Below, piece after piece: positions 40,777 to 49,995 of a stretch of DNA of 64,000 bases; the first letter of the stretch is position 1; every line of letters starts with the position of its first letter. The stretch lies in assembly GCF_004959775.1 (NCBI RefSeq), contig NZ_SJZG01000004.1, positions 293,196 through 357,195 on the forward strand, written 5' to 3'. The notes below the pieces were generated by a model. The model was not told the DNA's origin. It saw only the letters and a program-made list of their open reading frames with translations, and ran no database searches. Source of the stretch: Agromyces sp. H66 (GTDB taxonomy: Bacteria; Actinomycetota; Actinomycetes; Actinomycetales; Microbacteriaceae). A program made the translations under genes and the position numbers.

Positions 40777-41181
40777 TCACAGGCTCCCGAGGAGTTCGGC
40801 GCAGGCCTGCTCGCAGCGCCGGCATGCTTCGGCACAGACCCGGCAGTGTTCATGCATCTCGGCATGACGCTCGCATTCGTCCGCGCAGGCGGCGCACGCG
40901 GTGCGGCACGCTTCGAGCGTTGCTCGGGTGATGTTGGCGTCGTACCCGGTGTGTCGCGACAGCACGTTGGCCGTCGTCGCGCAGAGGTCCGCGCAGTCGA
41001 GGTTGGTTCGGATGCACTTGGTCAGCTCGGCGACCATGTCCTCGCTCAAACATGCGTCGGCACACGCCGTGCAGGCTTGGCTGCACTCGAGACACGCGGC
41101 GATGCAGTCGGTGAGCGTGGCTTGGTCGATGTCGCCGAGGTCCTTGGGATAGGTGCGCAGCATCTCTTCGATCGTTGACAC
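40777..41181 (-). CDS. Four-helix copper-binding protein (DUF326, Csp-like)
   Basis: A 134-residue Cys-rich four-helix bundle protein. About 16 cysteines line the helices in CxxxC patterns: CIAACLECSQACTACADAC, KCIRTNLDCADLC, ACRTACAACADEC, and HCRVCAEACRRCEQACAEL with His residues in ERHAEMHEHC. This is the hallmark of DUF326/copper-storage proteins, which bind many Cu(I) ions inside the bundle. There is no signal peptide, so it should work in the cytosol. It starts at a GTG (41,181). It is divergent from a DUF305 membrane-protein gene, with a CsoR-like dyad between them, supporting copper-dependent expression. Confidence 0.9.
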   Translation of the reverse strand: MSTIEEMLRTYPKDLGDIDQATLTDCIAACLECSQACTACADACLSEDMVAELTKCIRTNLDCADLCATTANVLSRHTGYDANITRATLEACRTACAACADECERHAEMHEHCRVCAEACRRCEQACAELLGSL

Positions 41182-41313
41182 GAGACTTCTCCATTCGTTG
41201 CGTGGAGCTCCATTCCCTTCGGAGCTTCCATTGCGTGCGACGGTACGGAGCGCGGCCGCGCGTCTCCACGGGTTGACAAGTTGCGACCACCGGCCCGTCC
41301 TCGCGCCGTGATG

Positions 41314-41330
41314 GATACCGGCCGGGTATC
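41314..41330. promoter_or_regulatory. CsoR-like dyad between DUF326 and DUF305 genes
   Basis: GATACC-GGCCG-GGTATC has 6-bp perfect arms. It resembles the ATACC..GGTAT operators of copper-sensing CsoR repressors and the second dyad at 51,564. It lies in the 240-base divergent gap where promoters for both genes are expected. Confidence 0.5.
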
Positions 41331-41420
41331 AGACCTCGCCATTGCGACGCAACGCCCTTGCCGCGGCGGCGCCGGCCTGATCGCGTTGGAACGAGAGACA
41401 AGTGAGGAGGTTCGAGCAGT

Positions 41421-42101
41421 ATGTCCACGAATCCGAGCGCAGACCGGCAGCAGCAGGAACGGCAGCAGCAGGAATCGCAGCAACAGGGCGAGCAGGGTCA
41501 GGACGGGCAGGGCCAGGCGAACACCGCGGAATCCGGCAAGGATGACGGGCGCCAGTCGAATCAGACGCTGAAGATGTACCTGCGGTTCGGGGCGATGATC
41601 CTCACCGCGATGGTGGTCATGTACTGGGTGATGTTCATGGGCTCGTGGGAGTGGAGCCACGTCCGCTTCAGTCAGAGCCGCGTGTTCATGACGGTCACGA
41701 TGGGCGGCACGATGGGCCTGGTCATGCTCGGGTGGATGCTCGGCATGTACAAGAGTGTGAAGGGCAACATCGCCGTGGTCGCGGCCAGCGTGCTCCTGAT
41801 CGGCGGCGGCATCGCTCTGGATCGCAGCCAGGTCACGGTCGACGACACCTCCTTCATGCGGGCGATGATCCCGCACCACTCGCTCGCGATCACGCGCGCG
41901 GAGCGCTTCCAGAACGAGGACGTGCGCGTGTGCGAGCTCGCCGTCGAGATCAGTGAAGCGCAGCGGCGTGAGATCGAGGAGATGGACTGGCTCATCCGCG
42001 ACATCCAGGAGAACGGCGTCGCGGCGACCGCTCAGGAAGCCGAGGATCGGGCCGTGCCCGATTTCACCCGAGCCGCCGATCGGACCTGTCCCGCCGAGTA
42101 G
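41421..42101 (+). CDS. DUF305 membrane protein
   Basis: A 226-residue protein. The first 45 residues are a Gln/Glu/Gly-rich disordered tail (QQQERQQQESQQQGEQ). Three hydrophobic helices follow (MYLRFGAMILTAMVVMYWVM, FMTVTMGGTMGLVMLGWMLG, GNIAVVAASVLLIGGGIAL), then an extracytoplasmic DUF305 helical domain with the hallmark MRAMIPHHSLAITRAE. The His-His pair and Met-rich helices suggest copper binding. DUF305 proteins are frequent in copper-resistance loci but their mechanism is not established. AGGAGG precedes the ATG. It is divergent from the four-helix copper protein. Confidence 0.87.
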   Translation: MSTNPSADRQQQERQQQESQQQGEQGQDGQGQANTAESGKDDGRQSNQTLKMYLRFGAMILTAMVVMYWVMFMGSWEWSHVRFSQSRVFMTVTMGGTMGLVMLGWMLGMYKSVKGNIAVVAASVLLIGGGIALDRSQVTVDDTSFMRAMIPHHSLAITRAERFQNEDVRVCELAVEISEAQRREIEEMDWLIRDIQENGVAATAQEAEDRAVPDFTRAADRTCPAE

Positions 42102-42374
42102 CGGCGACACTATCGACGGCTCGTGGCGGTCGGCTGTGAGTGGCGGCTGCGACTCGAACGCGATCATGAAGTTGGTCGCGCTCAGCCGGACCGGACGTAC
42201 TTCCAAGGCCCGAGCAGTGAGGATCGGTCGAACCGACCTCGCCATAGCACCCGTGGCCTGCGCCACCCGGCTTCACGTTGTTAGGTCGCGTTGATCAAGA
42301 CCTGAGGGGTCCGGGATGCGCGTTCGTTGCGTCCTCGCGGCGCCGTGACGAGTGGGGAGAGCGAGAATGAGTGC

Positions 42375-42683
42375 GTGAAGGTTCAGGTGCTGCATATCGA
42401 CGAGTGCACCAACTGGGAAGAGACACGAGCGCGGATGAGGCAGGCGCTCGACGGGATCGGTTTTGCTGACGTGCCGGTCGACTGTGTCCTGATCCGAACC
42501 GAGCGTGACGCTGTGCGCTCTGGTTTTGCGGGCTCGCCGACAATTGCCGTCGATGGCGAGGACCTGTTCCCATCTGATGGGCGAAGCACTGATCTCGCCT
42601 GTCGGGTCTATCTCACTGAGACAGGCTTGGCTGGGGCGCCTACCCGAACGCAGCTCGAGCGTGCCCTCCGCGAACGTGTGTAG
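42375..42683 (+). CDS. Thioredoxin-like protein
   Basis: A 102-residue protein with the thioredoxin-like order VKVQVLHIDECTNWEETRAR at the N-terminus and GFAGSPTIAVDGEDLFP after the central helix, where the cis-Pro loop is expected (SPT). Related proteins in metal-resistance clusters often carry a Cys pair near the first strand; here only one Cys (DECTNW) remains there, with another in LACRVYLTETG. It is probably a metal- or redox-linked accessory protein rather than a true thioredoxin. The GTG at 42,375 was chosen since the fold begins there; GGAGAGCGAG lies upstream. The 270 bases before it hold no gene that I recognise. Confidence 0.65.
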   Translation: MKVQVLHIDECTNWEETRARMRQALDGIGFADVPVDCVLIRTERDAVRSGFAGSPTIAVDGEDLFPSDGRSTDLACRVYLTETGLAGAPTRTQLERALRERV

Positions 42684-42720
42684 CTCATCTCGTCGGCAAA
42701 ATACGACGACGTCCCGGCGA

Positions 42721-43218
42721 TCAGCGTCGTGGGTCAAGAGAGATGTTGCCGGCGCCGGCTTCCATGTTTCGCCGGAGCTGCCAGATGTTGGAGCCGACCA
42801 TGTATGTGTGCACCTTCGGGTCGGGGATGATCTTCACGAAGCAGACTCGGGTCTCGCCGTTTTCTCGCGCCCGCCGGTAGCCCTGGAGGACGCGGCGTCC
42901 CATCCAGAATTTCTCGAACACCCCGGTTCCTTGGGCATCGTCCCAGTTCAGCAACTCTGCTCGCCCGTGTATCTGGATGGTCGCGGGTGGAAGGAACGTG
43001 AGCGCGGGTCGTGGGACAGGGATCACCACTGACACTCGCGGGTCCGATGCGATGTTGCGCGCTTTCAGCAGGTGGCGGCGGGTCATGACATAGAGGGCGA
43101 AGGGATCGCCGGGGCGTGTGGAGCCGTAACTCACGCCGGCGGAGTGCGGGGCTCCGTCCCGCCCAACCGTGGAGAGCACCGCGAAGTGCTGCCGACGGAT
43201 CTGCTTGACCACGATCAT
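42721..43218 (-). CDS. Pyridoxamine 5'-phosphate oxidase-family (PPOX) protein
   Basis: A 165-residue split-barrel protein of the PPOX/F420 or flavin-dependent family. Typical segments are VVKQIRRQHFAVLSTVGRDG, HSAGVSYG, LYVMTRRHLLKARNIASDPR and VSVVIPVPRPALTFLPP, followed by the strand ATIQIHGRAELL. Cofactor choice (FMN, F420 or none) cannot be read from the sequence. The start is uncertain: ATG 43,218, GTG 43,227 and TTG 43,260 are in frame and none has a strong ribosome site. It lies between a thioredoxin-like and a SHOCT-domain gene in the metal-resistance part of the island; a direct role in metal handling is not evident. Confidence 0.75.
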   Translation of the reverse strand: MIVVKQIRRQHFAVLSTVGRDGAPHSAGVSYGSTRPGDPFALYVMTRRHLLKARNIASDPRVSVVIPVPRPALTFLPPATIQIHGRAELLNWDDAQGTGVFEKFWMGRRVLQGYRRARENGETRVCFVKIIPDPKVHTYMVGSNIWQLRRNMEAGAGNISLDPRR

Positions 43219-43323
43219 CGGCGTCACTCGGGCACCGCCGTGGTCAGCTTGGCGAGTCAAGGTCGTTGCCTCGGTTCCTGGCAGTGGCGTGGCCGGCAGT
43301 AGCGCGTCGAGTGGGCGACTGCG

Positions 43324-43590
43324 TCAACGCTTGCGACGACCCGCTTCAAGGGTCTCAAGCAGTTCTCGGAATTGATCCGGCGTGATCTCGCCGTTGGCGA
43401 GCCGATCCTCCAGTATCCGGCGCGCCGAGTCGGTTTCAGTCTGACCCCATCCGGCGGAAGGATGGCTGCCCGTTCTCGTTGCTCGCACCGCGAAGACGAT
43501 GGCCACGACGATGCCCGCAACGATCAGCAGCGGCACCAGTACTGCGGGGATCCACATCCACCAGGCCCCGTACCCGTAGTCCCACATCAT
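43324..43590 (-). CDS. SHOCT-domain small membrane protein
   Basis: An 88-residue protein with an aromatic start (MMWDYGYGAWWMWIP), one membrane helix (AVLVPLLIVAGIVVAIVFAV), a short linker and a C-terminal SHOCT motif (ILEDRLANGEITPDQFREL). SHOCT motifs are short helical pairs often found at the ends of membrane proteins in metal-resistance and stress loci; the role is unknown. GGGAGG lies 8 bases before the ATG. It is probably transcribed with the PPOX-family gene downstream of it on this strand. Confidence 0.85.
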   Translation of the reverse strand: MMWDYGYGAWWMWIPAVLVPLLIVAGIVVAIVFAVRATRTGSHPSAGWGQTETDSARRILEDRLANGEITPDQFRELLETLEAGRRKR

Positions 43591-43776
43591 CAGCTGAACC
43601 TCCCTCAGATAATGACCACTCCTCCAGTAAACCGGCCGCGCGGCGGTCGCGACAGGGTATTTCGACCCGATGATGAGCGGGTCCTACGGGACCAGTGCTC
43701 ACCGGTCGTGAGGACGCTCCCTGGCGCGACGGTGCGCGGATCGATTGATCATTGGGTTGCCGACCTCCAGGCACGA

Positions 43777-43802
43777 GAAGGGGGCGGTTGCCCGCCCCCT
43801 TC
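43777..43802. terminator. Terminator hairpin
   Basis: GAAGGGGGCGG-TTGC-CCGCCCCCTTC is a perfect 11-bp stem with a tetraloop, just past the end of the LVIVD-repeat gene on the minus strand. Confidence 0.75.
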
Positions 43803-43819
43803 CTGACTAGATCAGGCGA

Positions 43820-45763
43820 TCACGGGTCGACGAAGATCCAGAGGCCGCTGTCACGGTCGCTGGCGAGGATGTAGGTCATGCCGTCCTCACCGACGAAGGT
43901 CTCGACGCCCCAGAAGTCGTTGCCGTGCTCGTCGAGGTAGCCGCCCACCTCCACGAGCTCGCACCCGCTGGTGTCGACGTGGACCTCAGGATCGTACGGC
44001 ACGCCGTCGCACATGATCTGGATGGCACGAAGGCCGCCCGAGTAGTACGACAGGTAGGCGAGCGACGGGTCCTGCGGATCCACGGCCACCTCGTGCACCG
44101 AAAGGTCGCCATAGCCGAATGCGAAGTCCGGGTCGTGCGCCTCATCGATGGCGTAGGTGTCGCGCTCTTCGAGCGTCTCGGTGTCGAAGAGGTGCACGTA
44201 GCCCCATCCGTCGAAGATCGAGCCCACCTCGATGCGCTCACCGATCGTGCCGATCGCGATGTCCTCGGGGTACGTCCACGGCCCCTCGACGGGGTCGAGG
44301 CCGAACAGCTTGTGGAACGCCTCGTGGGTCGTGCAGACCGCGACGATCTCGTCGACGAAGGCACCGGATCCGCAGAACGCCGTATCCGGGTCAACATGCC
44401 GCTGCACGAACAGCACCGCGTCCCACCCTGCCAGGGCGGCCTCGTGGGCCTTCTCACCGGGGAAGCAGGCCTCCTCGGGCGCACTCGGGTCGCCGGTCGG
44501 GCCGCGCTGGAGCACGATGATCGTCTCATCGCCCGGCTGCAGCAGGTCGAGGTATCCGGGGACATCCTCGGGGCTCGGGATCGCGGCCGAGTCGGGGCAT
44601 CCGTACCCGCCATAGACCACCGGACCACTGAGCGTCAGGTCGTCGAGAATGGCCGGCGGCTGCCCGCCGGGCACGATCACCGACTCGTACTCGCCCGCGA
44701 ACTCGCCCGTCGTGATGTTCAGCGCATCGGTACGGTACGGGGCGAAGTCCTCATCGGTGCCGATGAAGAGCCCGCCGTCGATGGTGAACTCCGCCTGGTG
44801 CCCGTTCCCTTCGGGAGTGAGCGAGACACCGAGCGACTCCAGGAGTTCGGGGTCGACCTCGGCGAACTCGGTGTCGCCGATGAACACGGCGTTCGCCGGA
44901 TCGGTCACGTCCAGGAGCACGTACCCGCCGTCCCAGTACGAGAGCAGCATGATCCACTGGTCGCCGAACTGCTTCACGACCATGTCGTGGAGGAACGAAT
45001 CGGTCAGGCCGAGCTCCGGCTGGTTGACGTCGAAGTCGTTGAGGTCGTACTCGGCGACGAGCCGAGGCCGGTTCGGCTTGGTGATGTCGAAGATGTCGAC
45101 ATCGGTCGACTCCTCGTTGTCGGTCAGCACCACGTAGGCGCGGTCACCGGTGTCCCATGCGAACGCACTGTGGATCTCGTTCGTGTCGCTCGAGCCCGGC
45201 TCCCGGTCGCCGAAGTTCGTGGAGAGCTTCTTCGGGTTGCTTGGGTCAGTGACGTCGTAGAGGGAGACGCCGCCCTTGGCGTTCTTGCCGCACGCCTCGT
45301 TGTTCATGAGGAGGACGTCGCCGGTGAAGTACTGCGTGGTGAGCTCGATGACCTGCATTCCCTCGCCGGGACGCGTGTCCTGGTGGGACGGGATGAAGCC
45401 GATCAGCTCTGGGGTGAATTCCTCCTCGGTGTCGATGCCAGAGATGTCGACGATGTACGCGCCGGCATCGGGGCTGTTCTGGCCGCCCGTTTCTGGGCCG
45501 GCGCAGTCCGGCTCTCCCCAGTTCGCGAGGTAGGCGGTGTTGCCGTCGGGAGAGACGGTGACATCCGCGATCAGGTCGGGGGTGTCGGTGAGGTCGACCA
45601 CGGCCTCCAGGGCGATCTTGCCCCATTCGCCTTCACCGAGGAGATGCCCCTCGTCGGTTCCGTGCTGGCCGTCTGGATCGGCCGCTGCCGGTGCGCTGAC
45701 CCCGAGCATCGTGAGCCCCAAGGCGCAGACCGCAGCCGTGATGAGTGACGCGCGTCGTTGCAT
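43820..45763 (-). CDS. Secreted LVIVD-repeat beta-propeller protein with PA-like insert
   Basis: A 647-residue exported protein. The signal peptide (MQRRASLITAAVCALGLTML...APAAA) is cut near residue 27. The rest is a beta-propeller of LVIVD-type repeats (AYIVDISGI, VSLYDVTDPSNP, VDIFDITKPNRP, YVLLDVTDPANA, YVHLFDTETL). Between the blades, residues about 370-480 resemble a protease-associated domain (VVYGGYGCPDSA, ETIIVLQRGP, HEAALAGWDAVLFVQR). No protease motif is present. It may bind a surface ligand or metal. The ATG at 45,763 is preferred because GGAGA sits 7 bases upstream; another ATG lies 24 bases earlier. It is the last gene of the long minus-strand metal cluster. Confidence 0.85.
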   Translation of the reverse strand: MQRRASLITAAVCALGLTMLGVSAPAAADPDGQHGTDEGHLLGEGEWGKIALEAVVDLTDTPDLIADVTVSPDGNTAYLANWGEPDCAGPETGGQNSPDAGAYIVDISGIDTEEEFTPELIGFIPSHQDTRPGEGMQVIELTTQYFTGDVLLMNNEACGKNAKGGVSLYDVTDPSNPKKLSTNFGDREPGSSDTNEIHSAFAWDTGDRAYVVLTDNEESTDVDIFDITKPNRPRLVAEYDLNDFDVNQPELGLTDSFLHDMVVKQFGDQWIMLLSYWDGGYVLLDVTDPANAVFIGDTEFAEVDPELLESLGVSLTPEGNGHQAEFTIDGGLFIGTDEDFAPYRTDALNITTGEFAGEYESVIVPGGQPPAILDDLTLSGPVVYGGYGCPDSAAIPSPEDVPGYLDLLQPGDETIIVLQRGPTGDPSAPEEACFPGEKAHEAALAGWDAVLFVQRHVDPDTAFCGSGAFVDEIVAVCTTHEAFHKLFGLDPVEGPWTYPEDIAIGTIGERIEVGSIFDGWGYVHLFDTETLEERDTYAIDEAHDPDFAFGYGDLSVHEVAVDPQDPSLAYLSYYSGGLRAIQIMCDGVPYDPEVHVDTSGCELVEVGGYLDEHGNDFWGVETFVGEDGMTYILASDRDSGLWIFVDP

Positions 45764-45910
45764 CGTCGTTCTCCGATTTCGTGTCATGGTGTGACGCCTG
45801 ACAGTCGTCAGACGGGCAGAGACTAGACCGGCCGCGGGTGCGCCTCCAGCGTCTGGCGGTTACGTCGGCGGGGGGCTAACATATGGTCTTTCGCCCAGAT
45901 CCTCCGGGGT

Positions 45911-46330
45911 TCACCGAACTGGGCCACGCACGACCACGACGCTGCAGGCGGCGTGGTGTACCACCTGGTTCGAGACCGAGCCGAGCAACAGCCCCGCGAA
46001 GCCGCCATGGCCCCGTGAGCCCACGACGACGAGGTCCGCATTCGTCGAGGCATCGATCAGGATCCGAGCCGCGCCTCCGTGTGCGACCTCGGTCGTCACC
46101 TCGACCTCGTCGTGCGGGCATCGCTCAAGGACTGTGGCCTGCAGGCGCTTCGCCCCCGACTCGATCTCGCTGACGTCGAGCGTGCCCTCCATGCCCGCGG
46201 TGACCGGCGGGTAGTCCCACGCGGTGATCAGATGCAGGCGAGCGCCCCGCAGTCGCGCCTCGGCGATCGCCCACTCGAGCGCGCGCTGCGAGAGCTTCGA
46301 GCCGTCGACGCCGACGATGATTCGCTTCAT
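45911..46330 (-). CDS. Universal stress protein (UspA family)
   Basis: A 139-residue single-domain universal stress protein. It begins RIIVGVDGSKLSQRALEWAI, has the middle LHLITAWDYPP segment, and the nucleotide-binding motif LVVVGSRGHGGFAGLLLGSVSNQV followed by CSVVVVR. The G-x2-G-x9-G-S/T-type motif is intact, so it may bind ATP. The ATG at 46,330 has AAGGA upstream. It follows the P-type ATPase gene by 78 bases on the same strand, an arrangement often seen in metal-resistance loci. Confidence 0.93.
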   Translation of the reverse strand: MKRIIVGVDGSKLSQRALEWAIAEARLRGARLHLITAWDYPPVTAGMEGTLDVSEIESGAKRLQATVLERCPHDEVEVTTEVAHGGAARILIDASTNADLVVVGSRGHGGFAGLLLGSVSNQVVHHAACSVVVVRGPVR

Positions 46331-46408
46331 CTCAATGTCCTTCCCCGTGTCTCCGCTACCTGTCCGTGCTGGTTCGGTTGCACCCATTCATCTGCCGCCC
46401 TTTCGGAG

Positions 46409-48886
46409 TCAGTGAACCGGTTGCGGAGTTGCTGGGCTCTGGTCGGCGACGGTGGGGAGCTGTGGCGGAAGCTCCAATCGCTTGAGGAGCAGGGCGTTGA
46501 CCGCGACGATGACGCTCGATCCCGACATGCTGATCGCCGCGATCTCAGGGCTGAGCATGATCCCGAACGCGGGGTAGAACACCCCGGCCGCGATCGGCAG
46601 GGCGATCGCGTTGTACCCGATCGCCCAGCCCAGGTTCTGCCGCATCTTGCGCAGCGTTCCCTTGCCGATGCGAAGGGCGACCGCGACATCCATGGGGTCG
46701 GAGCGCATGAGCACGACATCCGCAGTCTCGATCGCGACATCCGTGCCGGCGCCGATCGCGATGCCCAGATCGGCCTGCGCCAAGGCGGGAGCGTCGTTGA
46801 CGCCATCGCCGACCATCGCGACCTTCTTCCCAGCCTGCTGCAGGTCGGCGATCCGGGCACTCTTGTCTTCCGGGAGCACCTCGGCGATGACGGTATCGAT
46901 ACCCAGCAGGCCGGCGATACGCTCGGCGGTCGGCTGGTTGTCCCCGGTGAGCATGACGACCTCGATCCCTGCCTCGTGAAGGGCGTCGATGGCCGCTTTC
47001 GCTGTCTCCCGTGGTGCGTCCGCGAGCGCGATGACGCCCGCGATCGCACCGTCGACCGCGAACATGATCGCAGTGCGGCCGCTCGAGGCCAGCCGTGACT
47101 GTTCGTCGCGGACCGGGCTGAAGTCGACACCCTCGGCGGCCATCAGCCGAGCGTTGCCGAGCACCACGGTGCGCCCGTCGACGGTCGCGACCGCGCCTTG
47201 CCCGGTGACGTTGCGGAACGCGGACGCGGTGCGTCGCGAGGCGCCGCGGGCGTCGGCATAGGCGACCACTGCACGGGCCAGCGGATGCTCCGACTCCCGT
47301 TCCGCCGCTGCGACGTAGGAGAGTAGCTCCGTCTCGTCGCCGCCGACCGGGATGTAGTCGGTCACCTCGGGCTCGCCCTTCGTGAGCGTGCCCGTCTTGT
47401 CGAGCACGACCGCGTCGATGCGGGCGGCGGTCTCGATGCCGGTGGCGTTCTTGAACAGCACGCCTCGCTTGGCACCGAGGCCGGTGCCGACCATGATCGC
47501 GGTCGGGGTGGCCAGACCGAGGGCGTCGGGGCAGGTGATCACCACCACCGTGATGGCGAACAGGATCGCCGCCGGCACGGTCGCCCCGGCAAGCAGCCAG
47601 ACGATGAACGTGCCGGTGCCGCCGATGAGGGCGACGAGCACCAGCCAGAAGGCTGCCCGGTCGGCCAGTCGCTGCCCGGGAGCCTTGGAATTCTGCGCCT
47701 CCTGCACGAGCGCCACGATCTGCGCCAAGGCGGTGTCGGCGCCGACCTTCGTCGCGCGCACCCGCAGCGTGCCCACGGTGTTGACCGTCGCACCGATGAC
47801 CTCGGCACCGGGTGCCTTCTCGACGGGCAGGCTCTCGCCAGTGACCATTGACTCGTCGACCTCAGACTCACCGTCCTCCACCTGCCCGTCGGTGGGAACC
47901 TTCGCACCCGGCCTCACCAACATGAGGTCGCCCGGGAGGACCTCCGCCGTGGGCACCTCGACCTCCTGACCGTCGCGGATCACCACCGCGCGGGGCGGTG
48001 CCAGTTCCAGCAGTCGCCGGATGGCATCATTGGCTCCGCCGCGTGCCCGCATCTCGACCCAGTGCCCGAGCAGCACGAAGGTGGCGAGCACCGTGGCGGC
48101 CTCGTAGAACACCTCACCGCCCCCGGTGAGGGTCACCACGAGGCTGTAGAGCCATCCTGCGCCGACGCCGACCGCGACGAGCACCATCATGTCCAGCGTC
48201 CGGGCGCGCAGCGCGCGCCATGCGCCGTCGAAGAAGATCCACGCCGAGTAGAAGATCACCGGCAGCGACAGGATGAGCGCGAATACGTCATCACGCAGTC
48301 CGAATGGCGTCGGCACGTTGAAGCCGATCACCTCGCGGCCGATCGGCGAGTACAGCGTGATGGGGATGGACAGGATCAGGGCGACCAGGAAGCGGTTGCG
48401 CATGTCGCGCACCATGGCGTCCATGGTCATGCCGGCGTGGCCACCGTGTCCCATCGTCTCCTGGGCGGTTCGCGTGGCGGCAGGTGGATGCGCGTGACCG
48501 GTGTGCGGTTCCGCCGGAGCCGGAGCCGCAGCCGGGCGGGTGTCGGTGGAATCAGGCCGGGTCTCGGTGGCGAGCCCGGTTGCGGCGTGTTGGTGATGAT
48601 CGCTTTCCGAAACGAGCGTGACGGGTCGCTCATCGGCGGGATCGCAGATGTGATCCGGCACCGATTGGCCCGCGCAGTGGTATCCGCAGTCGCGCACCCA
48701 TTTCCTGAGTTCGGTCAACGAGGTGACGTTCGGGTCGTACGTGACGTTGGCCGTTTGTGCTACCGGGTTCGCCTCGACGCCGATGACGCCAGGTTGACGT
48801 GACAGGTGGGCCTCGGCGACGGACTTGGAGGACGCCCATTGCACACCGGAAACTTCGAGCACGACCGTGGTGGCGTGTTCATTCAT
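46409..48886 (-). CDS. P1B-type heavy-metal (copper) transporting ATPase
   Basis: An 825-residue metal-exporting P-type ATPase. Residues about 7-70 keep the shape of an HMA domain, but the metal-binding CxxC is missing ([17 protein letters not shown]). A His/Met-rich linker follows ([37 protein letters not shown]). The core has MVTGES near 345, [12 protein letters not shown] near 494, [23 protein letters not shown] and [11 protein letters not shown] near 692. The transmembrane metal-site motif is [11 protein letters not shown] near 451, in place of the usual CPC or CPH, while the later [15 protein letters not shown] and [12 protein letters not shown] helices are canonical. Copper is the most likely substrate from context. 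It lies in a same-strand run with lipoprotein and stress-protein genes. Confidence 0.93.
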   Translation of the reverse strand: MNEHATTVVLEVSGVQWASSKSVAEAHLSRQPGVIGVEANPVAQTANVTYDPNVTSLTELRKWVRDCGYHCAGQSVPDHICDPADERPVTLVSESDHHQHAATGLATETRPDSTDTRPAAAPAPAEPHTGHAHPPAATRTAQETMGHGGHAGMTMDAMVRDMRNRFLVALILSIPITLYSPIGREVIGFNVPTPFGLRDDVFALILSLPVIFYSAWIFFDGAWRALRARTLDMMVLVAVGVGAGWLYSLVVTLTGGGEVFYEAATVLATFVLLGHWVEMRARGGANDAIRRLLELAPPRAVVIRDGQEVEVPTAEVLPGDLMLVRPGAKVPTDGQVEDGESEVDESMVTGESLPVEKAPGAEVIGATVNTVGTLRVRATKVGADTALAQIVALVQEAQNSKAPGQRLADRAAFWLVLVALIGGTGTFIVWLLAGATVPAAILFAITVVVITCPDALGLATPTAIMVGTGLGAKRGVLFKNATGIETAARIDAVVLDKTGTLTKGEPEVTDYIPVGGDETELLSYVAAAERESEHPLARAVVAYADARGASRRTASAFRNVTGQGAVATVDGRTVVLGNARLMAAEGVDFSPVRDEQSRLASSGRTAIMFAVDGAIAGVIALADAPRETAKAAIDALHEAGIEVVMLTGDNQPTAERIAGLLGIDTVIAEVLPEDKSARIADLQQAGKKVAMVGDGVNDAPALAQADLGIAIGAGTDVAIETADVVLMRSDPMDVAVALRIGKGTLRKMRQNLGWAIGYNAIALPIAAGVFYPAFGIMLSPEIAAISMSGSSVIVAVNALLLKRLELPPQLPTVADQSPATPQPVH

Positions 48887-48973
48887 GACTGCTCCTTGTC
48901 ACGCTGTCGAATCGGCTACCGTCTGCGCCAGCGTCTGACGCTCTCGCTGCACCCACGCTCATAGCCTGCTCCC

Positions 48974-49807
48974 TCACCCGGCCGGGAGCACGACGATGGT
49001 TTGTTCGCCGTCGAAACGTACGACGCCGCGCTCGTCGACCACGAGGGCGCCGCTTTCTGTCGCGGCGACAGCGGTCGCAGAGCCGTCGGTCGCTGCGAGC
49101 TGCTCCCACTGCCCGGCATCCGTCATCCGCCAGAGGTTGCCGTCGATCCCGGCTCCGACGAGCACATCACCGACGGCATCGAGGAGGTACAGGGTCGGCG
49201 CGTCCGGAACGGGGTCGAAGCTGACACCGGCGTTCTGGCTGAGCAACACCCCACCCTGCGTCGCGGCAAAGAGTCGGCCGTCGGACGTCGCCGCGAGACT
49301 CACAGCCTCGATCTCGGCACCGACCGACCAGGAGCGACCGTCGTCGGTGCTGGTACGCAGCGCGGTCGAGCTCGAGCCGATGCCGTAGAGCGTGCCGTCC
49401 GCTGCCCCTTCGAGCACGTGGAAGTCCTCCTGACCGGTGAACGCGACCGGCTCCCACGACTGGCCCTCGTCGTCACTTCGGATGATGCCGAGGTTGGGCG
49501 ATCCGAGCTCAGCCGGGGTTGTGGCACCGGGATGCCCGGACGCGAACCAGGCGTCGTCGGTGATCGTGAATCCCATGCCATCGAAGTCGAAATCGCCGAG
49601 CGGCCCGGTCAGCGAACCCGTGTCGTCAACGATCCAGATGCCCTCGTGGGTAGCCAAGAGGATGTCGTCGGAGGCAGGGGTCGCCGCGATGGCGTGGATG
49701 TGCTGCGGCGAAGCGGTCGGCCGTTCGGCCGGGACATTTGCGGCACAGCCTGCGAGCACCAGGAGTGAGGACGTGCCGAGAGCGGCGGCGGCGATGGCGG
49801 GCTTCAT
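48974..49807 (-). CDS. Beta-propeller lipoprotein (F510_1955/BNR-like)
   Basis: A 277-residue lipoprotein with the lipobox VLAGC (Cys at about 21). The mature part is a propeller with Asp-box/BNR-like repeats: IIRSDDEGQSWEPVAF and ALRTSTDDGRSWSVGA, and early HIHAIAATPASDDILLATHEGIW. It matches the pattern of a protein class annotated as F510_1955-type glycosylhydrolase-like, common next to copper genes, but catalytic sialidase residues are not evident. Its ATG at 49,807 overlaps the stop of a 32-residue membrane peptide gene, so the pair is translationally coupled. It is probably exposed on the outer face of the membrane. Confidence 0.82.
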   Translation of the reverse strand: MKPAIAAAALGTSSLLVLAGCAANVPAERPTASPQHIHAIAATPASDDILLATHEGIWIVDDTGSLTGPLGDFDFDGMGFTITDDAWFASGHPGATTPAELGSPNLGIIRSDDEGQSWEPVAFTGQEDFHVLEGAADGTLYGIGSSSTALRTSTDDGRSWSVGAEIEAVSLAATSDGRLFAATQGGVLLSQNAGVSFDPVPDAPTLYLLDAVGDVLVGAGIDGNLWRMTDAGQWEQLAATDGSATAVAATESGALVVDERGVVRFDGEQTIVVLPAG

Positions 49808-49902
49808 ATCAGGGTCTCCATCAGGATGACGCTGACGGTCGCCAGCACGACGGCGGTCGCCAGCAATACGGTGGCGGCGATGTTCGGGTATCGAGAAATC
49901 AT
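49804..49902 (-). CDS. 32-residue single-span membrane peptide
   Basis: A very small gene encoding MISRYPNIAATVLLATAVVL followed by ATVSVILMETLI. It is almost entirely one membrane helix after a short basic start. CGGAG lies 9 bases before the ATG and the TGA overlaps the ATG of the propeller lipoprotein (ATGA), so translation is coupled. It could be a small partner of the lipoprotein or of the ATPase, or act mainly as a coupling leader. The family is not recognised. Confidence 0.6.
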   Translation of the reverse strand: MISRYPNIAATVLLATAVVLATVSVILMETLI

Positions 49903-49995
49903 GTGTCTGAACTCCGGGCATGAGACTGACGGTGAGCGTCCAGTCCGCGCGACTGGAAGGGCGGGGACCGGGGGGTGCGGTCCCCGCCCGGCTCG

